Source: Candidatus Zixiibacteriota bacterium
GTDB lineage: Bacteria > Zixibacteria > MSB-5A5 > DG-27
Direction of reading: 5' to 3'
Length of the DNA stretch: 64,000 nucleotides
Assembly: GCA_030605835.1 (NCBI GenBank)
Contig: JAUWHO010000023.1
Coordinates: 124,001 to 188,000, forward strand
The notes beneath the pieces are model-generated. The model searched no databases. It was not told the origin of the DNA and saw only the letters and a list, made by a program, of their open reading frames with translations. Numbering within the stretch: position 1 is the stretch's first letter; each line of letters starts with the position of its first letter. The translations under genes and the position numbers were made by a program. Below, piece after piece: positions 53,517 through 61,324 of the stretch.

Positions 53517-53681
53517 ATGATACTTAGAATCTGTCCTGAATGCGGTGCTCACGCCCTGGGGTATAAGAAATTGCCCAACGGAGATGGTCAATACACCTGC
53601 TACAACTGTGGTTGGTTCGACAGCTCTCCGGACTACGACGACCCCGAGAAAATAGAGGAAGACAAAAAAGAGGGGAACTGA
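53517..53681 (+). CDS. Small zinc-ribbon protein
   Basis: A 54-residue open frame begins MILRICPECGAHALGYKKLP and contains CPEC and CYNC, a two-pair zinc-ribbon, followed by an acidic/basic tail rich in Glu, Asp and Lys. Its TGA stop overlaps the ATG of the nuclease gene by one base (TGATG), so the two are coupled. It is short but has good codon structure, and the paired Cys motifs and the overlap argue for a real gene. No Shine-Dalgarno is closer than ~17 bases. Confidence 0.75.
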   Translation: MILRICPECGAHALGYKKLPNGDGQYTCYNCGWFDSSPDYDDPEKIEEDKKEGN

Positions 53682-54898
53682 TGCCCACTTACTCCCACTC
53701 GAAGCTCTCCGCATTCGAGTCCTGCCCCCGGAAATACAAATTCAAATATATCGACAAGATTAAGGTCGAAGGGTATGACACCATCGAGGCCTTTCTGGGG
53801 AGTCGGGTTCACGAAGCCTTAGAGAAACTCTACCGGGACGTCTTGATGACCAAGATTCCAGCGTTGGAGGAGATCCTGCAGTTCTTCGACACTGACTGGG
53901 AGAGAAACTGGCACTCTGGAGTGGAGATTGTCAGAAAGGAGTATTCGGCTGAGGATTACCGCAATCTGGGCCGCTCTTGTCTGCGTTCGTTTTATCAGCG
54001 TTATCATCCCTTCGACCAGGACAGGACTCTGGGTTTGGAGCAGTCCATCACGTTTCCGCTGATCGGACCTCCCGGCCGCGGTAAGAAGACCTCGCCGGTC
54101 TACATTCGGGGATATATCGATCGCCTGGCGATAACTCCGGAGGGAGCAATTGAAATCCAGGATTACAAAACCTCCCGCCATCTGCCCAGCCGAAGCGAAG
54201 TCGATGCCGATCGCCAGTTGGCGCTCTATCAGATTGCGGTCACGAAGAGGTTCCCGGAAGCCAAGAAGATACGTCTGGTCTGGCATTATCTTGTTTACGA
54301 CCAGAGGCTGGTCTCAACTCGCACTTCGGAAGACTTAGAGGTTCTCAAAGGAGAAACTCTGGAACTAATCAATGAGATTGAATCTCAAACCGAATTTGCT
54401 CCCACGGAAACCGCTCTGTGCAATTGGTGCGAATACATCGACATCTGCCCGGCGCACAGGCATCTCTTCGAGGTCGAGAAGCTACCTCCGGAGAAGTTCA
54501 AGCACAACGATGGAGTCAAGCTAGTCGATAGCTATGCTCAACTGACCGAGAAGAAAAGGGAGGTTGAAAGGGAACTGGAGGAGACCAGAGAGCAGATCAT
54601 CAAGCTCGCCAGGGAAAAGAACCTCACCAGGCTGGTGGGGAGCGACCGACAACTCAGGATCTCCCTCTTCGAGGACTATCATTTCCCCCCCGCCAATGAC
54701 CCTCAGTGGCAGGTGCTTGAAGAGATGATCCGCGGGGCGGGCAAGTGGGAGGAAATCACTTCCGTCAGCCACCCGAAGCTCAAGTCTATCATGAAAAAGA
54801 AGAGCTGGCCAGAGGAGCTGTGGAGTAAAGTCAAGGAATTCACCGGCATCAAAGAGGGCGCCCGTCTTTACCTCTCCAGGAAAAGGGGAGAGAAGTGA
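53681..54898 (+). CDS. PD-(D/E)XK nuclease, RecB/Cas4/AddB-like with Fe-S cysteines
   Basis: The product begins MPTYSHSKLSAFESCPRKYK, the RecB-family start with a first cluster Cys. The nuclease core has SRVHEALEKLY (His), IRGYIDRL (Asp) and IEIQDYKTSR (D-Glu/Gln-x-Lys core), and a late CNWCEYIDICP supplies three more Cys. This four-Cys arrangement is typical of AddB-, Cas4- and Dna2-like nucleases with a [4Fe-4S] cluster. The C-terminal ~130 residues contain a coiled-coil (TEKKREVERELEETREQII). There are no cas genes near, so it is more likely a repair nuclease. Start ATG 53681 overlaps the zinc-ribbon stop. Confidence 0.85.
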   Translation: MPTYSHSKLSAFESCPRKYKFKYIDKIKVEGYDTIEAFLGSRVHEALEKLYRDVLMTKIPALEEILQFFDTDWERNWHSGVEIVRKEYSAEDYRNLGRSCLRSFYQRYHPFDQDRTLGLEQSITFPLIGPPGRGKKTSPVYIRGYIDRLAITPEGAIEIQDYKTSRHLPSRSEVDADRQLALYQIAVTKRFPEAKKIRLVWHYLVYDQRLVSTRTSEDLEVLKGETLELINEIESQTEFAPTETALCNWCEYIDICPAHRHLFEVEKLPPEKFKHNDGVKLVDSYAQLTEKKREVERELEETREQIIKLAREKNLTRLVGSDRQLRISLFEDYHFPPANDPQWQVLEEMIRGAGKWEEITSVSHPKLKSIMKKKSWPEELWSKVKEFTGIKEGARLYLSRKRGEK

Positions 54899-54905
54899 AT
54901 GAATC

Positions 54906-55042
54906 AGGAAACAGGGGACAGTAGACAGGGAACAGGGGCTTGTCCACGAACGTGAGCGATGACCGAGAAGCCGACCATGGGTGGCCCAGTGGCCTCTGCC
55001 ACTGGGACTAAGAGTAATTGTAGCGGAAACCTTCAGGTTTCC
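54906..55042 (+). repeat. Dispersed repeat copy C and two hairpins in a gene-free gap
   Basis: The 342-base gap (54899-55240) opens with the ACAGGGGACAGTAGACAGG-type purine block (54906-54938, related to 12608-12652). It continues with a CTCT-loop hairpin, CCCAGTGGC/GCCACTGGG (54985-55006), and a 7-bp hairpin GGAAACC-TTCA-GGTTTCC (55025-55042). No ORF with support lies here. Confidence 0.6.
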
Positions 55043-55200
55043 ACGAAATCTGAGCTGCTCGCGTCTAATGTGGGCATCCCGTGCCGGTCTCACGATTCGC
55101 ACCACCCCACAGAAGATAGGGGACAAAAAAACAGCGGTTAGGATGTCAGAGAAGTTGATTGCCACAGCGCATCAGGCTTGGTTGGCACACAATATAGTTA

Positions 55201-55229
55201 TTGACATACTCTTTAGGGGCAGGTATTTT
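55201..55229 (+). promoter_or_regulatory. Possible sigma-70 promoter of the isoaspartyl-methyltransferase gene
   Basis: TTGACA (55201-55206), 17-base spacer, TATTTT (55224-55229). Start would be near 55236, only ~5 bases before the ATG, so the mRNA may be almost leaderless. Confidence 0.45.
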
Positions 55230-55240
55230 CGTGGAAACCA

Positions 55241-56005
55241 ATGATCATCTTCAAGGACATATCCATTTTCGCTTTTTCATTTATGCTAGTTGTGGGAGCT
55301 CTCTCGTTTTGCCAGTCCCACAGCGGAAAAGATACAGAATCTACTAAGGGAGGAGAAAAGACGGAAACCGATGTTTACACCACCAGACGCTTAGAAATGG
55401 TGGAGGAGCAGATAGTCACAAGGGGTGTCAAAGACAGCCTCACCCTGAAAAGTATGCGCAAGGTCGCCCGGCACCTTTTCACCCCGGAAAATCTGCACCG
55501 GTACGCATACTACGATGAACCTCTCCCCATTGGAGAAAACCAGACTATCTCCCAGCCATACATTGTTGCCATTATGACCGAGCTTCTGCAGTTGAAGGGG
55601 GGAGAGAAGGTGTTGGAGATCGGCACCGGCAGCGGTTACCAGGCGGCAGTTTTAGCCGAGATCGCGGCGGAGGTTTACACCATCGAGATAGTTGACCTTC
55701 TGTGTGACAGAGCCAGGGACCTGCTTGAGGAGATGGGCTACGAAAACATCCAGGTCCACTGCGCCGATGGTTACCAAGGCTGGCCGGAGGCGGCTCCCTT
55801 CGATGCTGTGATCGTGACCGCCGCCCCCGACCACATCCCCGAGCCGTTGCTGGAACAATTGAAGATTGGAGGCAGATTGGTCCTGCCAGTTGGTGACGGT
55901 TATCAGGAGCTGGTCCGTATCACCAGGACCAAATCGGGAATCAAAAGGGAGAATATCATTCCGGTGCGGTTCGTCCCCATGACCGGGGAAGCCGAGAGGC
56001 GATAG
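55241..56005 (+). CDS. Exported protein-L-isoaspartate O-methyltransferase homologue
   Basis: The mature part carries the complete PCMT/SAM domain: VYTTRRLEMVEEQIVTRGVK, the family segment ENQTISQPYIVAIMTELL, motif I VLEIGTGSGYQAAVLAEIA and DAVIVTAAPDHIPEPL. PCMT repairs isoaspartyl damage using SAM, normally in the cytoplasm. Here residues 1-24 are a convincing signal peptide with a Cys at position 24 (ALSFC), though Phe before the Cys is unusual for a lipobox. An exported form would need SAM outside the cytoplasm, or act otherwise. Related exported PCMT proteins occur in other FCB genomes as I recall. Confidence 0.85.
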   Translation: MIIFKDISIFAFSFMLVVGALSFCQSHSGKDTESTKGGEKTETDVYTTRRLEMVEEQIVTRGVKDSLTLKSMRKVARHLFTPENLHRYAYYDEPLPIGENQTISQPYIVAIMTELLQLKGGEKVLEIGTGSGYQAAVLAEIAAEVYTIEIVDLLCDRARDLLEEMGYENIQVHCADGYQGWPEAAPFDAVIVTAAPDHIPEPLLEQLKIGGRLVLPVGDGYQELVRITRTKSGIKRENIIPVRFVPMTGEAERR

Positions 56006-56034
56006 AGTATTTCAATTCTCAAGGAGAAACCACA

Positions 56035-57186
56035 ATGTTCCTTTCCAATAAGAACTGGACCATGAGGCTTGCTTTTCTCTTTCTCGGGTTCTCGTTACTC
56101 TGTTGCAGTTGTATTACCACCCGAGTGGACACGAACTTCCGCACCGAAATCGACAAAGAGGGGAATTTCCACAGGGTGATGGAGTTTGCGGTCTACCGCT
56201 TCGACACCGAAGCCGAGAAAGGCTCCACCACCCGGCTTGCCATCAGCTCCGAGGAAGCGTTGGACTACCTCTCCGAGAATTATCTTTTGCCCGACTCCAG
56301 AGAGTGGAACATCACCTTTGAGCTCATCGATTCTGTCTATTATTTCCGTGCCGACAGAGAGTTTTCGTATCCCGAAGGAGGGTTCTCGGACTACCTCAGG
56401 TATGCTCCCGACAATGGTGGGGAGTCAAAAAACCGGGTGGAGTTCTCACGTCGAACGGGGTTTTTCTCCACCACCTACACCTACCAGGAGGTCTTCACCG
56501 ATATCATCGACGCAGAAAAGGCCTTGGCGGAGGTAACAACCGGCATCGACAGCTTGAAGCAGGCTATCATCTCCGGCATGTCGAAGGAGCTTGGAGGAAA
56601 CGAAAAGACCGCACAGGAATTTGCCACTGCAGTTGAAGAACATTACTGTAAGCCCCTGCTTCAGCTTTTTGAGACCCTCTATTACAACCCCACAGAATTC
56701 GATTCTGCAGAGGCAATCTACAAGAGAGAAACTGAGAACCTGCAAGATAAGCTTGTCGAACTCTATCGCCAGGGGGGAGCCAGTCCGGTGGCGGTGCTGG
56801 CCTTTCGCAAGAAGCTCGATTCGCTCTTATCCGAGGAGCAAAAACAGTTCGAAGACTACTTAGAGCGAAGGGGAGTGGTCCTTTTCGGGGCTTACGGCTA
56901 CGATTTCGAAAACCCCTTCAACTTCAGATGCGAAGTCCTGATGCCCGCCGGGGTGGTTGCGACCAATGCCTCCACAAAAGAGGCAAACCGACTTGTGTGG
57001 GAATTCGATAACCTCGATCTCTGGGGGAAAGAGTTTTCCCTCTATGCCGAAAGCCGAGAATTGCATTGGTTCAGGATCATTATAGTGACCCTGGGAGCTG
57101 TAGTTATCATTGGACTGGTTGTTTTCATTATTTTGAGGAGACCGAAGAGGGGGAAGCTCCCCACACCCTCAGAGACCAGCGTTTAA
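56035..57186 (+). CDS. Lipoprotein with C-terminal membrane helix, unknown function
   Basis: The protein starts at ATG 56035 with AGGAG 8 bases upstream. It has a signal peptide ending in a Cys-rich region (LLCCSC), then ~330 residues with charged helices, and a C-terminal transmembrane helix near residues 343-367 followed by a basic tail. A lipid-modified N-terminus plus a C-terminal anchor is unusual; LppM of mycobacteria has such a layout, though I see no clear sequence relation. Middle segments such as DIIDAEKALAEVTTGIDSL suggest coiled coil. It lies between the PCMT homologue and two envelope-stress-like membrane proteins. Confidence 0.65.
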   Translation: MFLSNKNWTMRLAFLFLGFSLLCCSCITTRVDTNFRTEIDKEGNFHRVMEFAVYRFDTEAEKGSTTRLAISSEEALDYLSENYLLPDSREWNITFELIDSVYYFRADREFSYPEGGFSDYLRYAPDNGGESKNRVEFSRRTGFFSTTYTYQEVFTDIIDAEKALAEVTTGIDSLKQAIISGMSKELGGNEKTAQEFATAVEEHYCKPLLQLFETLYYNPTEFDSAEAIYKRETENLQDKLVELYRQGGASPVAVLAFRKKLDSLLSEEQKQFEDYLERRGVVLFGAYGYDFENPFNFRCEVLMPAGVVATNASTKEANRLVWEFDNLDLWGKEFSLYAESRELHWFRIIIVTLGAVVIIGLVVFIILRRPKRGKLPTPSETSV

Positions 57187-57263
57187 TTGCGTAACATTAT
57201 GACCGCGTTTTCGTAGGAATACCTGGAGATAGTGCTAAGTTATACTTGAAATAACGGGGAGGA

Positions 57264-57746
57264 ATGATGGCAAGAAAGCTACACCGTTCTCGCGCCGACT
57301 CCATGATCGGCGGGGTCTGTGGAGGTCTGGCGGAATACTTCGACATCGATCCTGCAATCGTCCGTCTGGCGGCGGTGCTTCTGGTCTTCGCCGGGGGGGC
57401 GGCAATTATCGCCTACATCATAGCCTGGATAATAATCCCTCAAAAACCTTTTGCCCTCGAAGAGGGAGCCCAAACCGAAGATGAAGAAGAGAGGGTTTCC
57501 TCACCGGCAGAGGAAAGGCTGGGGAAGGTCACCGAGAAGATTGACGAGAAATTAGAAGCTCTGCACCGGGATGAACCGGGGAAGGGGAAATTGTGGGTAG
57601 GCGTCGTCCTGCTGGTTTTGGGGATCATATTCCTGCTCAACAACATCTACATCTGGTCCTGGTTCAATTTCGACCGACTCTGGCCCATCGCCTTGATCAT
57701 TATCGGAATTGTAGTCTTATCGAAGAGCTTCTCTAAACAGGCCTGA
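57264..57746 (+). CDS. PspC-domain membrane protein
   Basis: The N-terminus is a PspC domain (RADSMIGGVCGGLAEYFDID, AAIIAYIIAWIIIPQKP) with one membrane helix, and the C-terminus has a two-helix DUF5668/LiaF-like element (VVLLVLGIIFLLNNIYIW). In other bacteria PspC senses envelope stress. A charged linker joins the parts. ATG follows GGGGAGGA; a second ATG is the next codon. The following gene starts one base after the stop. Confidence 0.85.
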   Translation: MMARKLHRSRADSMIGGVCGGLAEYFDIDPAIVRLAAVLLVFAGGAAIIAYIIAWIIIPQKPFALEEGAQTEDEEERVSSPAEERLGKVTEKIDEKLEALHRDEPGKGKLWVGVVLLVLGIIFLLNNIYIWSWFNFDRLWPIALIIIGIVVLSKSFSKQA

Positions 57747-57747
57747 G

Positions 57748-58662
57748 ATGAGCGCCAAAATCGTCCGCAGAGGTGTCTTTCTGATCGGCATCGGGTCGGT
57801 TCTGCTTTTAAATAACTTCGCTCTCTTGGACTGGGACATCTGGTATGATCTGCTTCGACTCTGGCCGGTCATCCTCATCTGCTTCGGGCTGGAAAGGCTC
57901 TTCCGCGACAGCAGACTTAGTGGTCTGACCTATATATCACCGATTCTTATGGCCCTGACTTTTGCTGGGGTCATCTATTACCAGGGGTTCTCGAAGGAGG
58001 AGTACTTCGCCGATTTCCAGGAGTATGACCGAGAGCTTCATCACTGGAGCGTGGAGGACGAAGGCGGCTATAGTGCAGTTAAGCTCGACATCGACTTCGG
58101 GGCGGGCTCGTTGTGGCTTAAGAGCGGTGAGGGGGCTCTGCTGTCGGCGAAGTTTGACTATGACCGGGATCTCCCTCGCTGTCGCTACGATGTCGACGAG
58201 GGAGTGGTGTCTATAAAGATTCGAAGTGAACAGAAAAGCTTCTCACTGTTCTCCCGGAAACATCACAACCACGCTAAGATCGAGGTTTCCAAGAAATACC
58301 CTCTGGATTTGAGCGTTGACGCCGGCGCCTGTGAGCTCAACTTGGACCTTTCCGATTTGGAGCTGACCGACTTCGAGTTAGACGGCGGAGTCTGTGACAT
58401 CAACTTGAAGTTCGGAGACGGCTCCGAGCATCTCCGTGCCACCATCGACGTTGGAGTCTCAGACCTCGACATTCAAATCCCCCGCGGTGTCGGTCTCAAG
58501 CTGGTTAAGGATGCAGCCCTGAGTTTCTTCAACCACAATGGTATCAAGCTGGACAAAGTCTCCGGCTCCACCTACCTTTCCGAGGATTACTCCACTGCAG
58601 AAAAGAAGATCGACATCTACATCGACGCTGGGCTTTCCAGCTTGGCAATCAGCAGCTACTAA
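57748..58662 (+). CDS. LiaF/DUF5668-type membrane protein with adhesin-like beta domain
   Basis: The first 85 residues contain two or three hydrophobic segments matching DUF5668 (GVFLIGIGSVLLLNNFALLDW and LLRLWPVILICFGLERLF). The C-terminal ~200 residues are a beta-helix-like repeat region with KLDIDFGAGSLWLKSGEG, DAGACELNLDLSDLELTD and TIDVGVSDLDIQIPRGVG, typical of toast-rack/DUF4097-like domains. It follows the PspC gene at once, so both probably work together in envelope stress sensing. Role inferred. Confidence 0.8.
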   Translation: MSAKIVRRGVFLIGIGSVLLLNNFALLDWDIWYDLLRLWPVILICFGLERLFRDSRLSGLTYISPILMALTFAGVIYYQGFSKEEYFADFQEYDRELHHWSVEDEGGYSAVKLDIDFGAGSLWLKSGEGALLSAKFDYDRDLPRCRYDVDEGVVSIKIRSEQKSFSLFSRKHHNHAKIEVSKKYPLDLSVDAGACELNLDLSDLELTDFELDGGVCDINLKFGDGSEHLRATIDVGVSDLDIQIPRGVGLKLVKDAALSFFNHNGIKLDKVSGSTYLSEDYSTAEKKIDIYIDAGLSSLAISSY

Positions 58663-58730
58663 TCGCTAAGAGCGAGAAACGGCAATATCTCTCGTAAATC
58701 CCTGAGCGCTTCCCGAGAGTAGAACTCTGA

Positions 58731-58818
58731 TTCCCCCAGGTCTCAAGCGGCGTCTACTTCTACAAGCTACAGGCTGGAGAGTTCTCCGAGATCAGAAGGA
58801 TGAACATGGTTAAGTAAA
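58731..58818 (+). pseudogene. Remnant of a C-terminal sorting tail
   Basis: After a stop at 58728-58730, a short frame encodes SSGVYFYKLQAGEFSEIRRM and ends NMVK-stop. This is the end of a FlgD-like/type-IX-like secretion tail, near-identical in form to the tail of the gene at 59421-61196. No start or upstream domain remains, so it is the last piece of a degraded or deleted secreted-protein gene. Confidence 0.7.
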
Positions 58819-58971
58819 ACTACGACTTGGTCGAATGAGGGCGGCGAGGTTCTATCACCCTGCCGCTCTTTCACATACGGGGAATTCAGAATTTGCGTTG
58901 ATTGGCGGCAGGACACCCTATCATATTCGTCCTGATAGAGCCTCAAATACTTGCATTGTTCAAGAAAGTGC

Positions 58972-59000
58972 TTGACAAACCATTGATGAAAAGTTATACT
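58972..59000 (+). promoter_or_regulatory. Strong sigma-70 promoter for the sorting-tail protein gene
   Basis: Perfect TTGACA (58972-58977), exactly 17 bases, then TATACT (58995-59000). Start is expected near 59007. It gives an unusually long leader (~330 to 415 bases). In the 515 bases 58819-59333 I see this promoter and a short ORF, nothing else that I can identify. Confidence 0.75.
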
Positions 59001-59112
59001 TCCAAAGCAGATTGATATAGATACTCTATTCACCATCGGGCTAAGGCCTTTTCGTTTCTGAGTATTCTCCTGGGGTAGACTTTGACTGTGAGCATCAAAG
59101 AGGAGGTTTGTT

Positions 59113-59223
59113 GTGTTTTTGCCATTTGGCCCTAATAGAGGCCTGCCAACTGGCATGATTTCCTGTCGGATGAGTAGAATTGGTTTTCCCGTGTGGGGTG
59201 TGAATTCAAACTTCCGCCTGTAA
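59113..59223 (+). CDS. Possible 36-residue leader peptide
   Basis: GTG 59113 has AGGAGG 6 bases upstream and opens a 36-codon frame beginning MFLPFGPNRGLPTGM and ending at TAA 59221-59223. It lies in the long leader between a strong promoter and the next gene. No recognisable motif, so the call rests on the ribosome site alone; it may be accidental. Confidence 0.25.
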   Translation: MFLPFGPNRGLPTGMISCRMSRIGFPVWGVNSNFRL

Positions 59224-59420
59224 TTGATTGGGGTGGAGGGTCTTAACCCCTGCCTCAGCAGTAGAGACTAAATGGGTGTCAAGAAGGTCGAAATCAAAGC
59301 TTTAAGAAAGCTTTTGACGAAAGGAGATTAAAGATGTGTGCAGTAAGAGATTCAAAGTCTGCTATTTTCGCTTTTTCCGTATCCATTTTCAACAAATCTT
59401 TTGATGAAAGGAAACTTAAA

Positions 59421-61196
59421 ATGAGACAGACAATTATCCTTACCGTTCTCTGCGGCCTTTTGGCGCTTTCGCTTTCCAGTGTGGTGTTCGCCACAGAAAT
59501 CAACTTCACAAGACACGTTATCGCAAGTGGTTATCCTTCCGATCCCTGTCAGATTAGGGCTATCGACATGGACCACGATTCCGATATGGATCTTGTAACA
59601 GCCTCGACCTGTTTCGGAGCGGGCCACCTTTCCTGGTGGCAAAATGACGGAAGCCAGAACTTTGTCGAACACGCGATCTCCGGTGACGATAATTTCTGGG
59701 AGGTAGAAGTTGCGGACATGGACAGTGATGGGGATTGGGACATACTAGTAATGCGGTCAGATGAGCCATACATCAATTACCGTGTAACTGTTTGGGTAAA
59801 CGACGGCTATCAGAATTTTACAGCTCATGACATTGCTACCCCTGCCGATTACCCCTACTTGTATGCGATTGACCTGGATGACGATGGAGATACAGACATC
59901 ATTGCCAGAAAAGCACCCCAGTCAATAGTATGGCTGGAAAATCAGGGCAACCTTAGTTTTGCTGAACATGTCATTGAAGGAAGCTTCGAAGGCGCGTTTG
60001 TCTACGCTGCCGACTTGGACAGCGACAGCGATGTAGATGTCATAGGGTGGTCCCGATCTCTTAGGGAAGTCCGTTGGTGGGAGAATGACGGAAATCAAAA
60101 CTTCACAGGGCACCTGATTGGTGGTTTTTCAGCAAATCCCCTTGATGTCCGTGCGTCAGACTTGGACAACGATGGAGATGTGGATCTGCTCGTGGGTTTT
60201 GAGGGTTATGTCTCCGCCTTGGAGAACGACGGTAGCCAAAGTTTTTCTGAGCACGTCATTTCCACCAATCCTATCAGCCACCCAAACTCCGTCTACATCG
60301 CCGACCTCGATGACGATGGTGATGGCGATGCTTTGGCCGCAAGCTATTGGGGTACCTATATCAGATGGTTTGAGAATGAGGGCAACTTCAGCTTCACCGA
60401 ACATACTCTTCCCGGTGCCGGATCTTTTTCCGTACGAGCCGTCGACCTCGATAGAGACGACGATCTGGATGTTATCGCGGTCGTCCGTTTTGGACGTGAA
60501 ATAGCTTGGTGGGAGAATATCTCGATGGAGGTTCGGGTCACACTCACCCCCCACAATCCGCCGATTCAGATACCACCGCAAGGGGGCCGCTTCAGTTACG
60601 ATGGAGTCGTCACCAACAGCACCAACGCCGGTGTGACTGTGGATGCCTGGACGATGGTGTTTCTGCCTACCGGCCACAGGCTTGGTCCCAAAAAGCTTTT
60701 CCAGGATCTAGACTTAGCACCATACGGCGATACTTCCCAGACGATTTCTCACCGGGTAAAGCGTTGGGCTCCGCCAGGAGAATACACTTATGTGGGGTAT
60801 GTCGGTTATTACCCGGATACGAAGTTGGACAGCTCTTATTTCAACTTCACCAAGCTTGAGAGCAAGGACTTCGCTTCTGGGGAGGCTTTTGCAGTGTTTG
60901 ACATCTTCGGAGAGGAGCTGGAGTTTGAGCTGCTGGGCACTGCTCTTTTGGGTGCCTATCCGAGCCCCTTCAACATTGAGACCAATATCACCTATGATCT
61001 GGCACAGGCCGGTCCAGTGCGCCTGGAAATCTTCAACATCCAGGGCGGCAAGGTGGGCACACTGGTGGATGCTGAACAGTCTGCAGGTAGGCACAGCGTC
61101 ACCTGGGACGCTTCAGAGTTCTCATCTGGTGTTTACTTCTACAAGCTCACCACTGCCGATTTCACCGAGGCCAAGAGAATGACGCTGCTGAAGTAG
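59421..61196 (+). CDS. Secreted FG-GAP/VCBS beta-propeller protein with type-IX-like sorting tail
   Basis: After a signal peptide (LTVLCGLLALSLSSVVFA) come seven repeats of a calcium-loop type, e.g. DLDDDGDTDIIARK, DLDSDSDVDVIGW and DLDNDGDVDLLVGF, each followed by a WWENDG segment; this builds a beta-propeller like FG-GAP/VCBS proteins. Residues ~365-500 are Ig-like. The last ~80 residues (AYPSPFNIETNITYDL to SSGVYFYKL and RMTLLK) form a FlgD-like/Por-type C-terminal secretion domain. I choose ATG 59421 with the clean signal peptide, but ATG 59334 has an even better Shine-Dalgarno and is in frame, adding 29 residues. Surface adhesion or binding is likely. Confidence 0.85.
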   Translation: MRQTIILTVLCGLLALSLSSVVFATEINFTRHVIASGYPSDPCQIRAIDMDHDSDMDLVTASTCFGAGHLSWWQNDGSQNFVEHAISGDDNFWEVEVADMDSDGDWDILVMRSDEPYINYRVTVWVNDGYQNFTAHDIATPADYPYLYAIDLDDDGDTDIIARKAPQSIVWLENQGNLSFAEHVIEGSFEGAFVYAADLDSDSDVDVIGWSRSLREVRWWENDGNQNFTGHLIGGFSANPLDVRASDLDNDGDVDLLVGFEGYVSALENDGSQSFSEHVISTNPISHPNSVYIADLDDDGDGDALAASYWGTYIRWFENEGNFSFTEHTLPGAGSFSVRAVDLDRDDDLDVIAVVRFGREIAWWENISMEVRVTLTPHNPPIQIPPQGGRFSYDGVVTNSTNAGVTVDAWTMVFLPTGHRLGPKKLFQDLDLAPYGDTSQTISHRVKRWAPPGEYTYVGYVGYYPDTKLDSSYFNFTKLESKDFASGEAFAVFDIFGEELEFELLGTALLGAYPSPFNIETNITYDLAQAGPVRLEIFNIQGGKVGTLVDAEQSAGRHSVTWDASEFSSGVYFYKLTTADFTEAKRMTLLK

Positions 61197-61219
61197 AATT
61201 CACACCATCTTGAACCGTA

Positions 61220-61251
61220 GGGAGGGGTCCTGTGCCCCTCCCTTGTCTTTT
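61220..61251 (+). terminator. Rho-independent terminator
   Basis: GGGAGGGG (61220-61227) pairs with CCCCTCCC (61235-61242) around a 7-base loop, then TTGTCTTTT. It ends the propeller-protein transcript. Confidence 0.8.
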
Positions 61252-61324
61252 CCCGTTTCCGCTTGACTGCGCATCACAGGCGGCTTATCATAGTCTTGAA
61301 TCTGAACAGCCCTGGAGGTCGGCG

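Noticed and set aside
53681-54898. Cas4 of a CRISPR system
   Set aside because: No array, no other cas genes, and the fold is equally typical of AddB/RecB-like repair nucleases.
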